Assembly: GCA_024516155.1 (NCBI GenBank)
Contig: JAJJXM010000110.1
Span: 1-64,000, forward strand
Direction of reading: 5' to 3'
Length of the DNA: 64,000 nt
Source of the DNA: Pyronema omphalodes
Taxonomy: Eukaryota; Ascomycota; Pezizomycetes; Pezizales; Pyronemataceae
Under the pieces are notes generated by a model. That model saw only the letters and a program-made list of their open reading frames with translations, had not been told where the DNA came from and did no database searches. A program made the position numbers and the translations under genes. Below, in pieces: positions 17,030 to 28,501 of the stretch (positions within the stretch are counted from its first letter, which is position 1; each line of letters opens with the position of its first letter).

Positions 17030-19222
17030 ATGGCCTCACGCAGAATCGCTGGACCTGCCGGTCACGATGATGGCCTCGATGCTCCTATGGGCAACACCAT
17101 CAGCATTACTCGCCCTCGTTCATGGGATGAGGTTACTACTCGGGGACCAGCAAGGGTCCGTCACGGAACAACGATCAACACAGGCGATGTTCCTCAATGG
17201 GTAGTTTTAATGATGGAAAGGATGGATGCTACAGAAGGAGATATCAGGAAGTTGATTGAGGCAGCCGGAGAAGGGGCTGCAATGCATGAACAGTTGCAAC
17301 AGATGAAGGGGTTATACCAGGAAATGGCCCAAGGCATGCAGAAGGCCTACGATATTTTGGCAAAAAAGGGGAACTTGGACCAGGAGGTTAACCTCCAAAC
17401 TGTTACGCGACTAGTTCAAGCCAGCAATGAATTTGCTGGGCAAGTGTGGAAAACAATTGGTGACCTTGCTACAGATGCAAAGTCAAAGGAAGCAGCCAAT
17501 CAAGCAGCTGCTGAGAGATTGAATCAGGGCATTCAAACGACGAATGCCATTCTCGAGGCCTTTGCTCAGAGGCAGCGAGAAATTAACAGAGAAATTGAGA
17601 GATGGGCATTCGAGAAGAACACTCGGGATGCCATTAGACAACAGGACGACGAGCAACGTGACAGGCGGATTGAAGCCCTGTGCATCGCTGAAGAAACCCA
17701 TCAACAGCGACTACTTGACTATGAAGAACAGAGGGAGGAGGAGAAATTGGAGTTGATCAACAAGGTCATCAGCCTTGTTATGTCCAAAATCCAGAAAAAA
17801 GAACATTTCGATGCAAAGTCTCTCACCGAGGCTATGCATGAGGAGATGACTCCAAAACCCCCTTCCCTTGGCAGAGCGCCAGAATTCCCGTTACCACCAT
17901 CAGAGGATGGAGCTCCTGACATTGGTCAAGGAAACGGTGGAGGAAAGCCACCTGGTGGTAGAATTCCGCCACCTCCACCACCCCCATCTGACCCTTCAGA
18001 CGACGAGGACTCAGATGATGAGTATATCAGAAAAGCATTGGAAAGCAAGCGCCAGGAGCGCAAAGAAAAACAAAAACAGAAGGAAAGAAATCCAGAGGCA
18101 AAGAATGCGACAGAGGCATTCTTAGAGTCACTGGTTAAAAAATTGCAACAATCAGAACCTGCTGGACCGAGAAGGCCCAAGATGCCTGAAATGAAGGCAC
18201 CACAGTTTTTTAGTGGAAAAGATAAAACATTATTCAGAACATGGTGGATGTCGGTTAAGGATTATATCGAAACTTACACAAAAACATTCCCAGACGAAGA
18301 TAATCAGGTTAAGTGGGTTGGGAGCTTGCTCACGCATAAGGCATTGAGTTGGCACCAGGAAAGAAGGAAAAGTATTCAACGACAAGGTTTAAGGGATACT
18401 TGGGTTGCATTTTCGAGTGCAATTGAGACCAGATTTGAGGATAGGCGGGAGGCCCAAAAAGACGTCAAGAAAATCACCGAACTGCAATACGACGGAGACA
18501 TTGACGACTATATCACCAAATTGGAGGATCTCAATATGAGGGTTGGGGCAATTGGTCCCATGTACAGAAATGTCATCTGGGAAGCGATGACACCAGCAAT
18601 TAAAAAGATGGTTTATCAGAGATGTGGTGGAATCCCAACCGATGACGAGGAAATGATAGATGCAGTAAAGGATGCTGCGCATGTTGTTGAAGAATTGGAC
18701 GAGGAATTGAAAGGGTCTAAGAAGAGGACTCTGGAGGTACGAGAGGATCGTACAAAAGATAAAAATAAACATAAGGAAAATGTGCGCCCTAAGGAGGTGC
18801 AGCACAAGGACAAATTTAAGGAGAAAAAGGATAAGAAAGTTTTTGCTGGAAAAAAGTCAGAAAAACCGGCGGTTTATGCCTCAGGAAGGGAGGCTTTACA
18901 AGGAGTACCCCAGGCCGAAATTGATAAACACAAAAAGGAAAAGGCAGACTGTTGGCGTTGTGGTCGATCTGGGCATAAGATGTACGACTGTTACGCAAAA
19001 AAGACAGTTGGGGGAACTGAGTTGACAAAGGACGGAAAGGTAGCTTCTTCAGGGAAGAGGAAGCGTGATGATGACGAAAGGGGGGAACAAGAAAAGCCTA
19101 AGGAAAAGAAGAAGGCTAAAACTGCTGCAGTACGGCAGGATAATGAGGATATGGATATGCCTGATGCGCAGCCAAGGATATGGGAATTGGAGGAAGATCA
19201 GAATATGGAATCGGATTTTTAA
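17030..19222 (+). CDS. A1 Gag
   Basis: This intact Gag of 730 residues starts at ATG 17030 (MASRRIAGPAGHDD), about 127 bp after the LTR. It is long for a Gypsy Gag. The first 260 residues are a glutamine/glutamate-rich, probably coiled-coil region. Residues 310-335 are proline-rich then acidic. Residues 390-520 are the capsid-like domain (APQFFSGKDKTLF, SWHQERRKS, DIDDYITKLEDLN). A lysine-rich tract leads to one CCHC knuckle, CWRCGRSGHKMYDC, near 640. A nuclear-localisation-like GKRKRDDD ... KKKAK follows near 676-700. It ends DF at TAA 19220-19222, and pol overlaps in the -1 frame. Confidence 0.93.
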   Translation: MASRRIAGPAGHDDGLDAPMGNTISITRPRSWDEVTTRGPARVRHGTTINTGDVPQWVVLMMERMDATEGDIRKLIEAAGEGAAMHEQLQQMKGLYQEMAQGMQKAYDILAKKGNLDQEVNLQTVTRLVQASNEFAGQVWKTIGDLATDAKSKEAANQAAAERLNQGIQTTNAILEAFAQRQREINREIERWAFEKNTRDAIRQQDDEQRDRRIEALCIAEETHQQRLLDYEEQREEEKLELINKVISLVMSKIQKKEHFDAKSLTEAMHEEMTPKPPSLGRAPEFPLPPSEDGAPDIGQGNGGGKPPGGRIPPPPPPPSDPSDDEDSDDEYIRKALESKRQERKEKQKQKERNPEAKNATEAFLESLVKKLQQSEPAGPRRPKMPEMKAPQFFSGKDKTLFRTWWMSVKDYIETYTKTFPDEDNQVKWVGSLLTHKALSWHQERRKSIQRQGLRDTWVAFSSAIETRFEDRREAQKDVKKITELQYDGDIDDYITKLEDLNMRVGAIGPMYRNVIWEAMTPAIKKMVYQRCGGIPTDDEEMIDAVKDAAHVVEELDEELKGSKKRTLEVREDRTKDKNKHKENVRPKEVQHKDKFKEKKDKKVFAGKKSEKPAVYASGREALQGVPQAEIDKHKKEKADCWRCGRSGHKMYDCYAKKTVGGTELTKDGKVASSGKRKRDDDERGEQEKPKEKKKAKTAAVRQDNEDMDMPDAQPRIWELEEDQNMESDF

Positions 19223-22200
19223 AGTCCTCTAGGGAGGCGTCACCCGAGGAGGAAATGGATACAGACGCATTAATTGGAAAATGTGCGGGAACAAAAAGGA
19301 AAACAACGGACAGCCTTGAGTCGACCAGGACTAAGAGTCGACGATCGGACAACGGAGATGCAATTCCAGGAACTAGGGAATTAGCACCAACTCCTCCTCA
19401 CCATGGACCGAGACCAATAATTAATATGGTTCTCAACTGGTCCAAGAATCAGCAACACACGGTTAGAGTCCTTTTAGATACAGGCTCTACTGCGGCCCTC
19501 CTGGACAAAGCCCTTGTCTAAAAATACAAAATCCCAACCGTCAAAAGACACACCACCTTCCAAATTGGCAACTTCAACAATGAAATAGTTCCTGGACCAG
19601 GAGTATTCTTTACGGTTCCATTCTTATGGCAGCATAAGCAACATTTTGCTGCAGCGTGATTTGAAGTCGCTCCGGTAGATAGTGACGGCGACGCTATCCT
19701 TCCACATCGGTGGATGGCACAACATCAGCCTTGCAATCTCTGGGGGGATCAAAACCAGATCTCATTTACCTCCTCACGTTGCAAAGAGAAATGCACTAAG
19801 GCGCAAGCCAGTGCATTCTCCATACAGGTCGACAAACATGTACTCGACCACCCAGAGGCCTTAGTTTTAGGCCATATCTCATCCGTATCCACCACAGAAG
19901 AATTATCAGAGGCACTGCAACAAGTCCCTGAAAAGTTTCGTGGCTGGATCAATATTATGACAAAGGAAGCAGCAGATAAGCTTCCCGAACACAAACCATA
20001 CGACCATGCAATTGACCTTAAGGAAGGAGAAACTCCTCCCTGGGGACCTGTCTACGCTGTTAACGAAGTTGAGCTTGAGACACTGAGAGAATGGTTGAAA
20101 GACATGCTGCGGACAGGGAAAATAAGACCCTCCAAGTCACCAGCAGCAGCCCCTATTCTCTTCGTCCCAAAGGCCCATGGCAGAGGTCTAAGGTTATGTG
20201 TTGACTATCGGGGCATAAACAAAATAACAATTGCCAACCGATACCCGCTCCCACTCATGTCAGAATTACAAGACAGAGTTAGAGGTGCTAAAATATTTAC
20301 GAAGATGGATCTGAAGAATGGATACCATCTAATAAGAATAAAGGAAGGAGATGAATGGAAAACGGCTTTTAGGTGCCGATATGGACTATATGAATTTTTG
20401 GTTATGCCGTTTGGGTTGAGCAATGCTCCGGCCACATTCCAAGATATGATGAATCATATCTTTAGGGATATGTTGGACCAAGGAGTTATTGCATATATTG
20501 ATGATGTACTCATCTATGCGGAGACGGAAGAAAAGCATGATGAGTTGGTAAAAGAAGTATTAAAAAGGTTGGAAGAAAATGGGTTGGTTATATCACCGGA
20601 AAAATGTGTCTGGGGACAAAGGAAAGTGGAATTCCTGGGATATATTATCAGTGAAAATGGGATTGAAATGGCTAAGGACAAGGTGGAAACCGTCCTTATA
20701 TGGGAACCCCCAAAGTCCTTGAAGGAAGTACAAGGCTTTCTTGGATTCGCTAACTTCTATCGGAGATTCATTAAGGACTTCTCAAGAATATGTCGTCCTC
20801 TAACAGAATCAACGAAAGGCGATCCAAAGAAATGGGAATGGACTGTTGCTATGGAATTAGCATTTGACGAACTGAAGAATCGATTTACAACGGCACCAAT
20901 CTTGCGTCATTTTGATCCAAGAAAGGTTTGTGTAGTTGAGTCTGATGCTTCGGATTTTGCTTTAGGCGCAGTTCTGTCCCAGAAAGGGGATGATGGAAAG
21001 TTGCATCCAATTGCTTTCCATTCAAGAAAGTTCACTCCTGCTGAAATTAATTATGAGATTCACGACAAAGAGCTATTAGCTATTGTTGACTCATTTAAAG
21101 TATGGAGAAGATATCTTGAAGGAGCAATGTTTACTGTGGAGGTCTACAGCGACCACCAAAACCTTGAGTATTTTACAACAACGAAAGTACTCAATCGACG
21201 TCAAGCTAGATGGGCTCAAGAGCTTGCTGGCGTTGACTTCAAAATTTATTACAGACCTGGGGTTAAGAATGGGAAACCTGATGCTCTATCTAGGCGTCCG
21301 GAGTTCCGCCCTGAAAAGGGGGGAGGTGAAGATCAGCCGATTACGACGATCCTACATAAAAATCATTTTGCATCGATTTCGTCAATCAGCACCGCTGGAG
21401 AAGGAACTTCTTTTATCATTTCTTCAGCACGTCTTTCCTCTATTCCCTTGGTTAAATGGTCAGCAGAATTTTTGAAGATGGTTAAGGAAGCTGGAAAACT
21501 GGATCAGATTTACGTGGAGGCAACGAAGAAAATAAAGGAACCACTGATGATAGAGGATGGCATACTCTATCGAAAAGAAAAACTATGGGTACCAAAGGAT
21601 TTGGTAAATACGGTTCTTGAATCCGAACATGACTGCAAAATTGCAGGTGACTTCGGACAAGACAAAACTATTGAATTAATTCGAAGGAACTTCTGGTGGC
21701 CGAAGATGGAAGAAGGAATAATAAATTATGTGAAGAGTTGTATGGAATGTCAAAGGGACAAAAAGGCGCGGCACCTGAAGTATGGATTACTTCAACCTTT
21801 GGAATTACCTTATGCCCCATGGCAATCAATCGCCATGGATTTTATTACAGACCTACCGGAATCAAATGGATGTGATCAACTCTGGGTAGTAGTTGATCGA
21901 TTTTCAAAAATGGCCCACTTCATACCATTGCAAAAAGACGGCAAGACAACTGCAGACCTTGTTAGAATCTTTGCTAAGGAAATTTGGAAGTTACATGGGC
22001 TACCTAAAGATATTATTTCGGATAGGGACTCCAGGTTCACAAGTGCGACCTGGAAAGCATTTCTTGGGACACTAGCTATCAAGCCTAGAATGTCCACAGC
22101 GTTCCACCCTCAAACCAACGGACAGACGGAACGACTCAACCAGACAATAGAAGCTTACCTCCGCTCTTTTGTCAATCATGAGATGGACGATTGGGTTGAC

Positions 22201-22848
22201 TTGTTGCCAATGGCAGAGTTTGCCTACAATAACTCAGTAACCACCGCTACAGGACTCTCACCTTTCTATGCGAATTACGGTTACAACCCCATTGCCAGCA
22301 ACCCCACTGCAACTGCTGTGCGAAATCCAGCCAGCAAGGCATACGCCCACTGGATGCATACTGTGCACGAAGGAGCAAAGATATCCTTACAGAAAGCACA
22401 AGAAAGAATGAAAAAGTATGCAGACCTACAACGAAAGGAGGCACCTACTTACCAAGTTGGAGACTTGGTTATGCTCGATGGACGACACATAAAAACAAGA
22501 CGCCCATCACATAAATTAGATCACAAACTTCACGGTCCATTTCAAATCGAAAAAGTCATATCCCCAACCGCGTTACGTCTCACATTACCACGAAAATGGA
22601 AGATTCATAATGTCGTTCATATTTCCCTACTTGAGCCTTTCCACACCGGTACAAGAGCTCCACCAGACCCAAACAAAATTCTTAGGGAAGCAGACGACGT
22701 TGAGGGAAGCGAGGAGTACGACATTGATGAAATCATGAGCAGTTACAAATCAGGAAACAGAGTACTTTACCTCGTTAAATGGCTTGGGTGGCCTAACAAG
22801 AAAGATTGGACGGCGGAACCCTTCGACAACTTTTCAGTAGGAGGTTAG
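19180..22848 (+). pseudogene. A1 Pol (protease broken; RT to chromodomain open)
   Basis: The pol frame runs from the -1 overlap. The protease site VRVLLDTGSTAALLD is followed by stops at TAA 19519-19521 and TGA 19657-19659. The remaining 1044 codons (from ATG 19714) are open. RT has MPFGLSNAPATF and the catalytic YIDD. RNase H has DASDFALGAVLSQ (its first catalytic aspartate follows ES instead of ET). Integrase has an HHCC zinc region, a DDE core (AMDFITD, SDRDSRF, NGQTERLNQ) and a chromodomain (EEYDIDEIM, LYLVKWLGW). A TAG ends it at FSVGG, about 20 residues short of A4. Both protease stops are shared with A0 in a near-identical patch, suggesting gene conversion. Confidence 0.93.
19211..19226 (+). 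promoter_or_regulatory. A1 gag-pol junction, possible -1 shift at the stop
   Basis: The gag frame reads TCG GAT TTT TAA. The pol frame (-1) reads GGA TTT TTA AAG and is open from ATG 19180. A single backward slip of Phe-tRNA on the five T's in front of the stop would enter pol. GATTTTTAAAG is conserved in both A0 copies and A4. It is not a full tandem-slip heptamer, so reinitiation at ATG 19180 is an alternative. Confidence 0.4.
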
Positions 22849-23071
22849 GAAAAGCTAAGAGAATTCATCTCAAGCATCCTGATTCTCCGAGGGACTACCG
22901 ACTCAAGGATTAAGGCTTAATGTTTTTCCCCACGAGGTTTTCATTAGGTCGAGTTGGTAGTAGGATGTAGGGGCTGGAGGACTACATCTATAATTGATCA
23001 CTTAATCACTTGGCTGCGGCGAGGTGCGATCACAGAATGATGAACTACGAGCTTCGGGACGAAGCTTGAAC

Positions 23072-24469
23072 AGGGGGGAGGTGGTGTCACACCCTATAAT
23101 GTGTGAGAATAGAATAGGTATCATATATAACGCTATGGAGAATATGGCAAACTCGACAGGAGAATGAATAATTAAGTTAGTATCCCGGGCCGGAACCCCC
23201 AGGGGAGCTCCGGCTAGCCACGTCACGTGATTCGTGACTTTCCGATAGGACCTCACGAGGATCCCGGCCCGAGGCATCGAAACTATTATTCACTGTCAGT
23301 TTGGGAGGACTCGGGACGGAGAAGGGGAAAGGAACACTTACCTCAAGGGTGTCGACTTACCCTTGAGACAACTACGAACGACGCTGATGGAGAACGAAGA
23401 AGACGACGAAAGGTCACCTCCTTATACCTGAGGAGTGTTCGGCAATACACGGCTACGATAGGGGCTGCATAGGAACAAGAGATTCCAAGAGGATGCAGAT
23501 GCGGCGCGAGGATATCATCCGGTGTTACTAGTTGGGTGAACAGTGGGGCGAGAGATAAGGCAGAGTCTAGTCAGCAAACAGGAGTGGAATGCAGGACAAG
23601 GGTCAACAGTGCATTAGCATGAGACAACGTCCAGTAGGGAACCCCACTCAGGAAACCTGTTTGATGAAACTGATATGACGCGTCCCTGGGCCTAGAGCTG
23701 CCAACTTGGAAACAATACGGCGTTTGCATCCACACCAGGGTGTGGCTGCGCGCAAGTGCGCGCAGGTGGGGCACATATGACATCACACAGGAATGTGACG
23801 GGGCAGTGCGCTCCGGTAGGGCATGGTATGCCTTATGATGTCAGTGACCTCTACTTGCAATCGAGATTCTCTAGGGAGATCTATGATGGCGCAACTCATA
23901 CGATAAATGACTCATGTGTCATTATCACAAGAGTTTATGCATAATGCAGTCAGACGGAGTTGCCCTCCGGAGTGACTCATAACCCCAGCACCTCATTGGA
24001 AGGTGTGGTAGTACGGTGAGCTATTTCAAGGATTATTCTGACCAGGGCGAGCATTATGCAAGTGAGCAATTAATTTAATTGCGCGCCTAGTATAATGCAA
24101 GCCTCAGCAGATGCGTCACAGCTTTGACCCATGTCTTATCTCCTAAGCTCAGTTTGTCAGTTGGTGCCCAAAGGAAGGCTGGGCGAACTTGTAGACGAAA
24201 GTCTATAAAAGACCCTATGTCTTCCCTCTGTCTCCTCCATCATCAACCATTGATCCTATACGCGACGATACCACATCTACACCAACGAATACCTCCGAAG
24301 ACAACCCTTAAGTTTATTCGGCCTGTGATCGGTTAATTCTCTTCCTAGCTTATCTTTGGAATAAGTTCTTTTAGTTCTTGGGAACGAAGCGTCTGTCTAC
24401 ACCAGGACAGCATACTTTGGATACAACCGAAAAAGCCTCCGCATAGTTAGGACTGTGCCCACGTTCACA
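23072..24469 (+). repeat. A1 polypurine tract and 3' LTR
   Basis: AGGGGGGAGGTGG (23072-23084) is the polypurine tract. The LTR is 23085-24469, 1385 bp, nearly identical to 15518-16902. It is followed by the duplicated target GAAGA. The 220 bp between the pol stop and the tract hold no gene. This LTR was copied again at 28502-29886 by the tandem duplication. Confidence 0.94.
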
Positions 24470-24638
24470 GAAGAGGAAGCGGGATGAGGAGGACAATGAA
24501 GAACAGGAGAAGCCTAAGGAAAAGAAGAAAGCTAAAACTGCTGCAGTAAGGCAGGATAATGAGGATATGGACATGCCTGATGCGCAGCCTAGGATATGGG
24601 AATTAGAGGAAGACAAAAATATGGAATCAGATTTTTAA
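24470..24638 (+). pseudogene. A0 gag, 3' tail (first tandem copy)
   Basis: This is the last ~55 codons of A0 Gag after A1: KRDEEDNEEQEKPKE, KKKAKTAAV and a terminal DF at TAA 24636-24638. The same GATTTTTAAAG junction as in A1 leads to pol in the -1 frame. Confidence 0.88.
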
Positions 24639-27600
24639 AGTCCTCTAGGGACGCGTCACCCGAGGAGGAAATGGATACAGACGTATTAATTGGGAAATGT
24701 TCGGCAACAAAAAGGAAAACAACGGACACCCTCGAGACAACCAGGACTAAGAGACGACGATCGGAAAACGGAGATGCAATTCCAGAAACCAAGGAATGGG
24801 CACCCACTCCTCCTCACCATGGACCAAGACCAATAATCAATATGGTTCTCAATTGGTCCAAGAGTCAGCAACGCACAGTTAGAGTCCTCTTAGATACAGG
24901 CTCTACTGCTGCCCTTCTGGACAAAGCCCTTGTCTAAAAATACAAAATCCCAACCGTCAAAAGACACACCACCTTCCAAATTCGCAACTTCAACAATGAA
25001 ATAGTTCCTGGACCAGGAGTATTCTTTACGGTTCCATTCTTATGGCAGCATAAGAAACATTTTGCTGCAGCGTGATTTGAAGTCGCTCCGGTAGATAGTG
25101 ACGGCGACGCTATCCTTCCACATCGGTGGATGGCACAACATCAGCCTTGCAACCTCTGGGGAGATCAAAATCAGATCTCATTTACCTCCTCACGTTGCAA
25201 AGAAAAATGCACTAAGGCGCAAGCCAGTGCCTTCTCCCTTCAAGTCCACAAACATGTACTCGACCACCCACCGGCGTTAATCTTAGGCCACATCTCATTT
25301 GTATCCACCACAGAAGAATTATCGGAGGCACTTCAACAAGTCCCTGAGAAATTTCGTGGTTGGATCAATATTATGACGAAGGAAGCAGCAGATAGGCTTC
25401 CAGAACACAAACCATACGACCATGCTATTGACCTGAAAGATGGAGACACTCCTTCTTGTTGACCTGTCTACACTCTAAACGAAGTTGAGCTTGAGACACT
25501 GAGAGAATGGATGAAAGATATGCTGCGTACTGGAACAATCCGACCCTCTAAGTCACCAGCAGCAGCTCCAATTTTCTTCGTCCAAAAGGCCCATAGCAGA
25601 GGTCTGAGGTTATGCGTTGACTATCGAGGCATAAACAAAATATCAATTGCCAACCGATACCAGCTCCCACTCATGTCAGAATTACAAGACCGAGTTAGAG
25701 GAGCTCAAACATTTACGAAGATGGATCTGAAGAATAGATACCATCTAATAAGAATGAAGGAAGGGGATGCATGGAAAACGGCTTTCAGGTGCCGATATGG
25801 ACTATATGACTTTTTGGTTATGCCTTTCAGATTGAGCAATGCTCCAGCCACATTCCCAGATATGATGAATCATATTTTTAGAGACATGTTGGATCAAGGA
25901 GTTATTGCATATATTGATGATGTACTCCTCTATGCGGAGAAAGAAGAAAAGCGTGATGAGTTGGTTAAAGCAGTACTAAAAAGGTTGGAAGAAAATGGTT
26001 TGGTTATATCACCGGAAAAATGTGTCTGGGGACAAAGGCAACTAGAATTTCTGGGATATATAATAAGTGAAAATGGGATGGAAATGGCTAAGGATAAGGT
26101 GGAAACAGTCCTTATATGGGAACCCCGAAAGTCCTTGGAGGAAGTACAAGGCTTTCTTGGATGCGGTAACTTCTATCGGAGATTCATTAAGGACTTCTCA
26201 AGAATATGTCGTCCTCTTACAGAATCAACGAAAGGCGAGCCAAACAAATGGGAATGGACTGTTGCTATGCAACTATTATTTCACGAGCTAAAGAGACGAT
26301 TCACTACAGCACCTATCTTGCATCATTTTGATCCAAGAAAGGTCTGTGTTGTTGAAACTGTTGCTTCAGATTTCGCTTTAGTCAAAGTTCTATCCCAAAA
26401 AGGTGATGATGGAAAGTTGCATCCGATTGCTTTCCATTCAAGAAAATTCACTCCGGCTGAAATAACTTATGAGATTCACGACAAAGAGCCGTTGGCTATT
26501 GTGGACTCATCTAAAGCATGGAGAAGACATCTTGATGGGGCAATGTTTACTGTGGAAGTGTACAGCGACCACCAAAACCTGGAGTACTTTACAACAACAA
26601 AAGTACTCAATCGACGTCAAGCTAGATGGGCTCAAGAGCATGCTGCCGTTGACTTCAAAATTCATTACAGAGCTGGGGTGAAGAATGGAAAACCTCATGC
26701 TTTATCAAGGCGTCCGGAGTTCTGCCCTGAGAAGGGGGGAGGTGAAGATCAGCCGATTACGACGATCCTGCATCAAAGCCATTTTGCATCGATTTCGTCA
26801 ATCAGCTCTGCGGTAGAAGTAACATCTGTCATTATTTCTTCAGCACGTCTTCCCTCTATTCCCCTGGTCAAATGGTCGGCAGCATTTTTGAAGATGGTTA
26901 AGGAAGCTGGAAAACTAGATCAGAATTACATGGAAGCAACAAAGAAAGTTAAGGGACCACTGACGATGGAGGATGGCATACTCTATCGAAAAGAAAAACT
27001 ATGGGTACCAAAGGATTTGGTAGATACAGTTCTTGAATCCGAACATGACTCTAACATTGCAGGTCACTTCTGACAAGACAAAACTATTGAATTAATTCGA
27101 AGAAACTTCTGGTGGCCGAAGATAGAAGAAGGAATATCGAATTAGGTTAAGAGTTGTACGGAATGTCAAAAAGACAAAAAGGCGCGGCACCTGAAGTATG
27201 GATTACTTCAACCGTTGGAATTACCAGATGCCCCATGGCAATCAATCGCCATGGATTTTATTACAGACCTACCGGAATCAAATGGATGTGATCAACTCTG
27301 GGTAGTAGTTGATCGAATTTCGACAATGGCCCACTTCATACCATTACAAAAAGATGGCAAGACAACTGCAGACCTTGTCAGAATCTTTGCCAAGGAAATT
27401 TGGAACTTACATGGGCTGCCTACAGACATTATTTCGGATAGGGACTCCAGGTTCACAAGTACGACCTGCAAAGCATTTCTTGGGACACTAGCTATCAAGC
27501 CTAGAATGTACACGGCGTTCCACCCTCAAACAGACGGTCAAACGGAACGACTTAACCAGACAATTGAAGCTTACCTCCGCTCTTTTGTCAATCATGAGAT

Positions 27601-28264
27601 GGACGATTGGGTTGACTTGTTGCCAATGGCAGAGTTTGCCTACAATAACTCAGTAACCACCGCTACAGGACTCTCACCTTTCTATGCGAAATACGGTTAC
27701 AACCCCATTGCCAGCAACCCCACTGCAACTGCTGTGCGAAATCCAGCCAGCAAGGCATACGCCCACTGGATGCATACTGTGCACGAAGGAGCAAAGATAT
27801 CCTTACAGAAAGCACAAGAAAGAATGAAAAAGTATGCAGACCTACAACGAAAGGAGGCACCTACTTACCAAGTTGGAGACTTGGTTATGCTCGATGGACG
27901 ACACATAAAAACAAGACGCCCATCACATAAATTAGATCACAAACTTCACGGTCCATTTCAAATCGAAAAAGTTTTATCCCCAACAGCGTTACGTCTCACA
28001 TTACCACGAAAATGGAAGATTCATAATGTCGTTCATATTTCCCTACTTGAGCCTTTCCACACCGGTACAAGAGCTCCACCAGACCCAAACAAAATTCTTA
28101 GGGAAGCAGACGACGTTGAGGGAAGCGAGGAGTACGACATTGATGAAATCATGAGCAGTTACAAATCAGGAAACAGAGTACTTTACCTCGTTAAATGGCT
28201 TGGGTGGCCTAACAAGAAAGATTGGACGGCGGAACCCTTCGACAACTTTTCAGTAGGAGGTTAG
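24596..28264 (+). pseudogene. A0/A1 hybrid pol, first tandem copy
   Basis: The pol frame has stops at 24935-24937 and 25073-25075 (protease, identical to A1), 25460-25462, 27071-27073 and near 27144. RT keeps YIDD, but conserved MPFG reads MPFR. RNase H reads VETVASDFALVKV, so the first catalytic aspartate is lost. Up to about 27565 the sequence is A0-type. From 27605 it is A1-type, including A1's premature TAG after FSVGG (28262-28264). It is therefore a recombinant, not a simple copy. The 3' untranslated part to 28501 contains no gene. Confidence 0.92.
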
Positions 28265-28501
28265 GAAAAGCTAAGAGAATTCCATCTCAAGCATCCTGAT
28301 TCTCCGAGGGACTACCGACTCAAGGATTAAGGCTTAATGTTTTTCCCCACGAGGTTTTCATTAGGTCGAGTTGGTAGTAGGATGTAGGGGCTGGAGGACT
28401 ACATCTATAATTGATCACTTAATCACTTGGCTGCGGCGAGGTGCGATCACAGAATGATGAACTACGAGCTTCGGGACGAAGCTTGAACAGGGGGGAGGTG
28501 G

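Larger units (their letters stand above)
15518..24469 (+). mobile_element. Gypsy-A chromodomain retrotransposon A1
   Basis: This complete 8952-bp element is inserted in the 3' part of A0 gag. It is flanked by the exact duplication GAAGA (15513-15517 and 24470-24474). Both LTRs are 1385 bp and differ at about 7-8 positions. Gag is intact. Pol carries two stops in the protease region, shared with A0, and a premature stop at the end of the chromodomain. It is young but not able to make its own Pol. Its right end took part in the tandem duplication that follows. Confidence 0.96.
22189..27604 (+). repeat. Tandem duplication, first copy (A1 pol end + LTR + A0 pol)
   Basis: This 5416-bp block recurs directly at 27605-38471, once Copia 2 is taken out. 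It holds the 3' end of A1 pol, the A1 3' LTR and the A0 gag tail plus most of A0 pol. The differences seen between copies are few (for example C/G near the LTR end, GAAGA/GATGA at the junction, AAA/ACA at 25940), consistent with a recent event. The right boundary lies between 27565, the last A0-type base, and 27605, the first A1-type base. Confidence 0.9.

Noticed and set aside
15518..28501. Repeat-induced point mutation of the copies
   Set aside because: Near-identical long copies coexist and differ at scattered sites including many transversions; there is no mass of C-to-T change.
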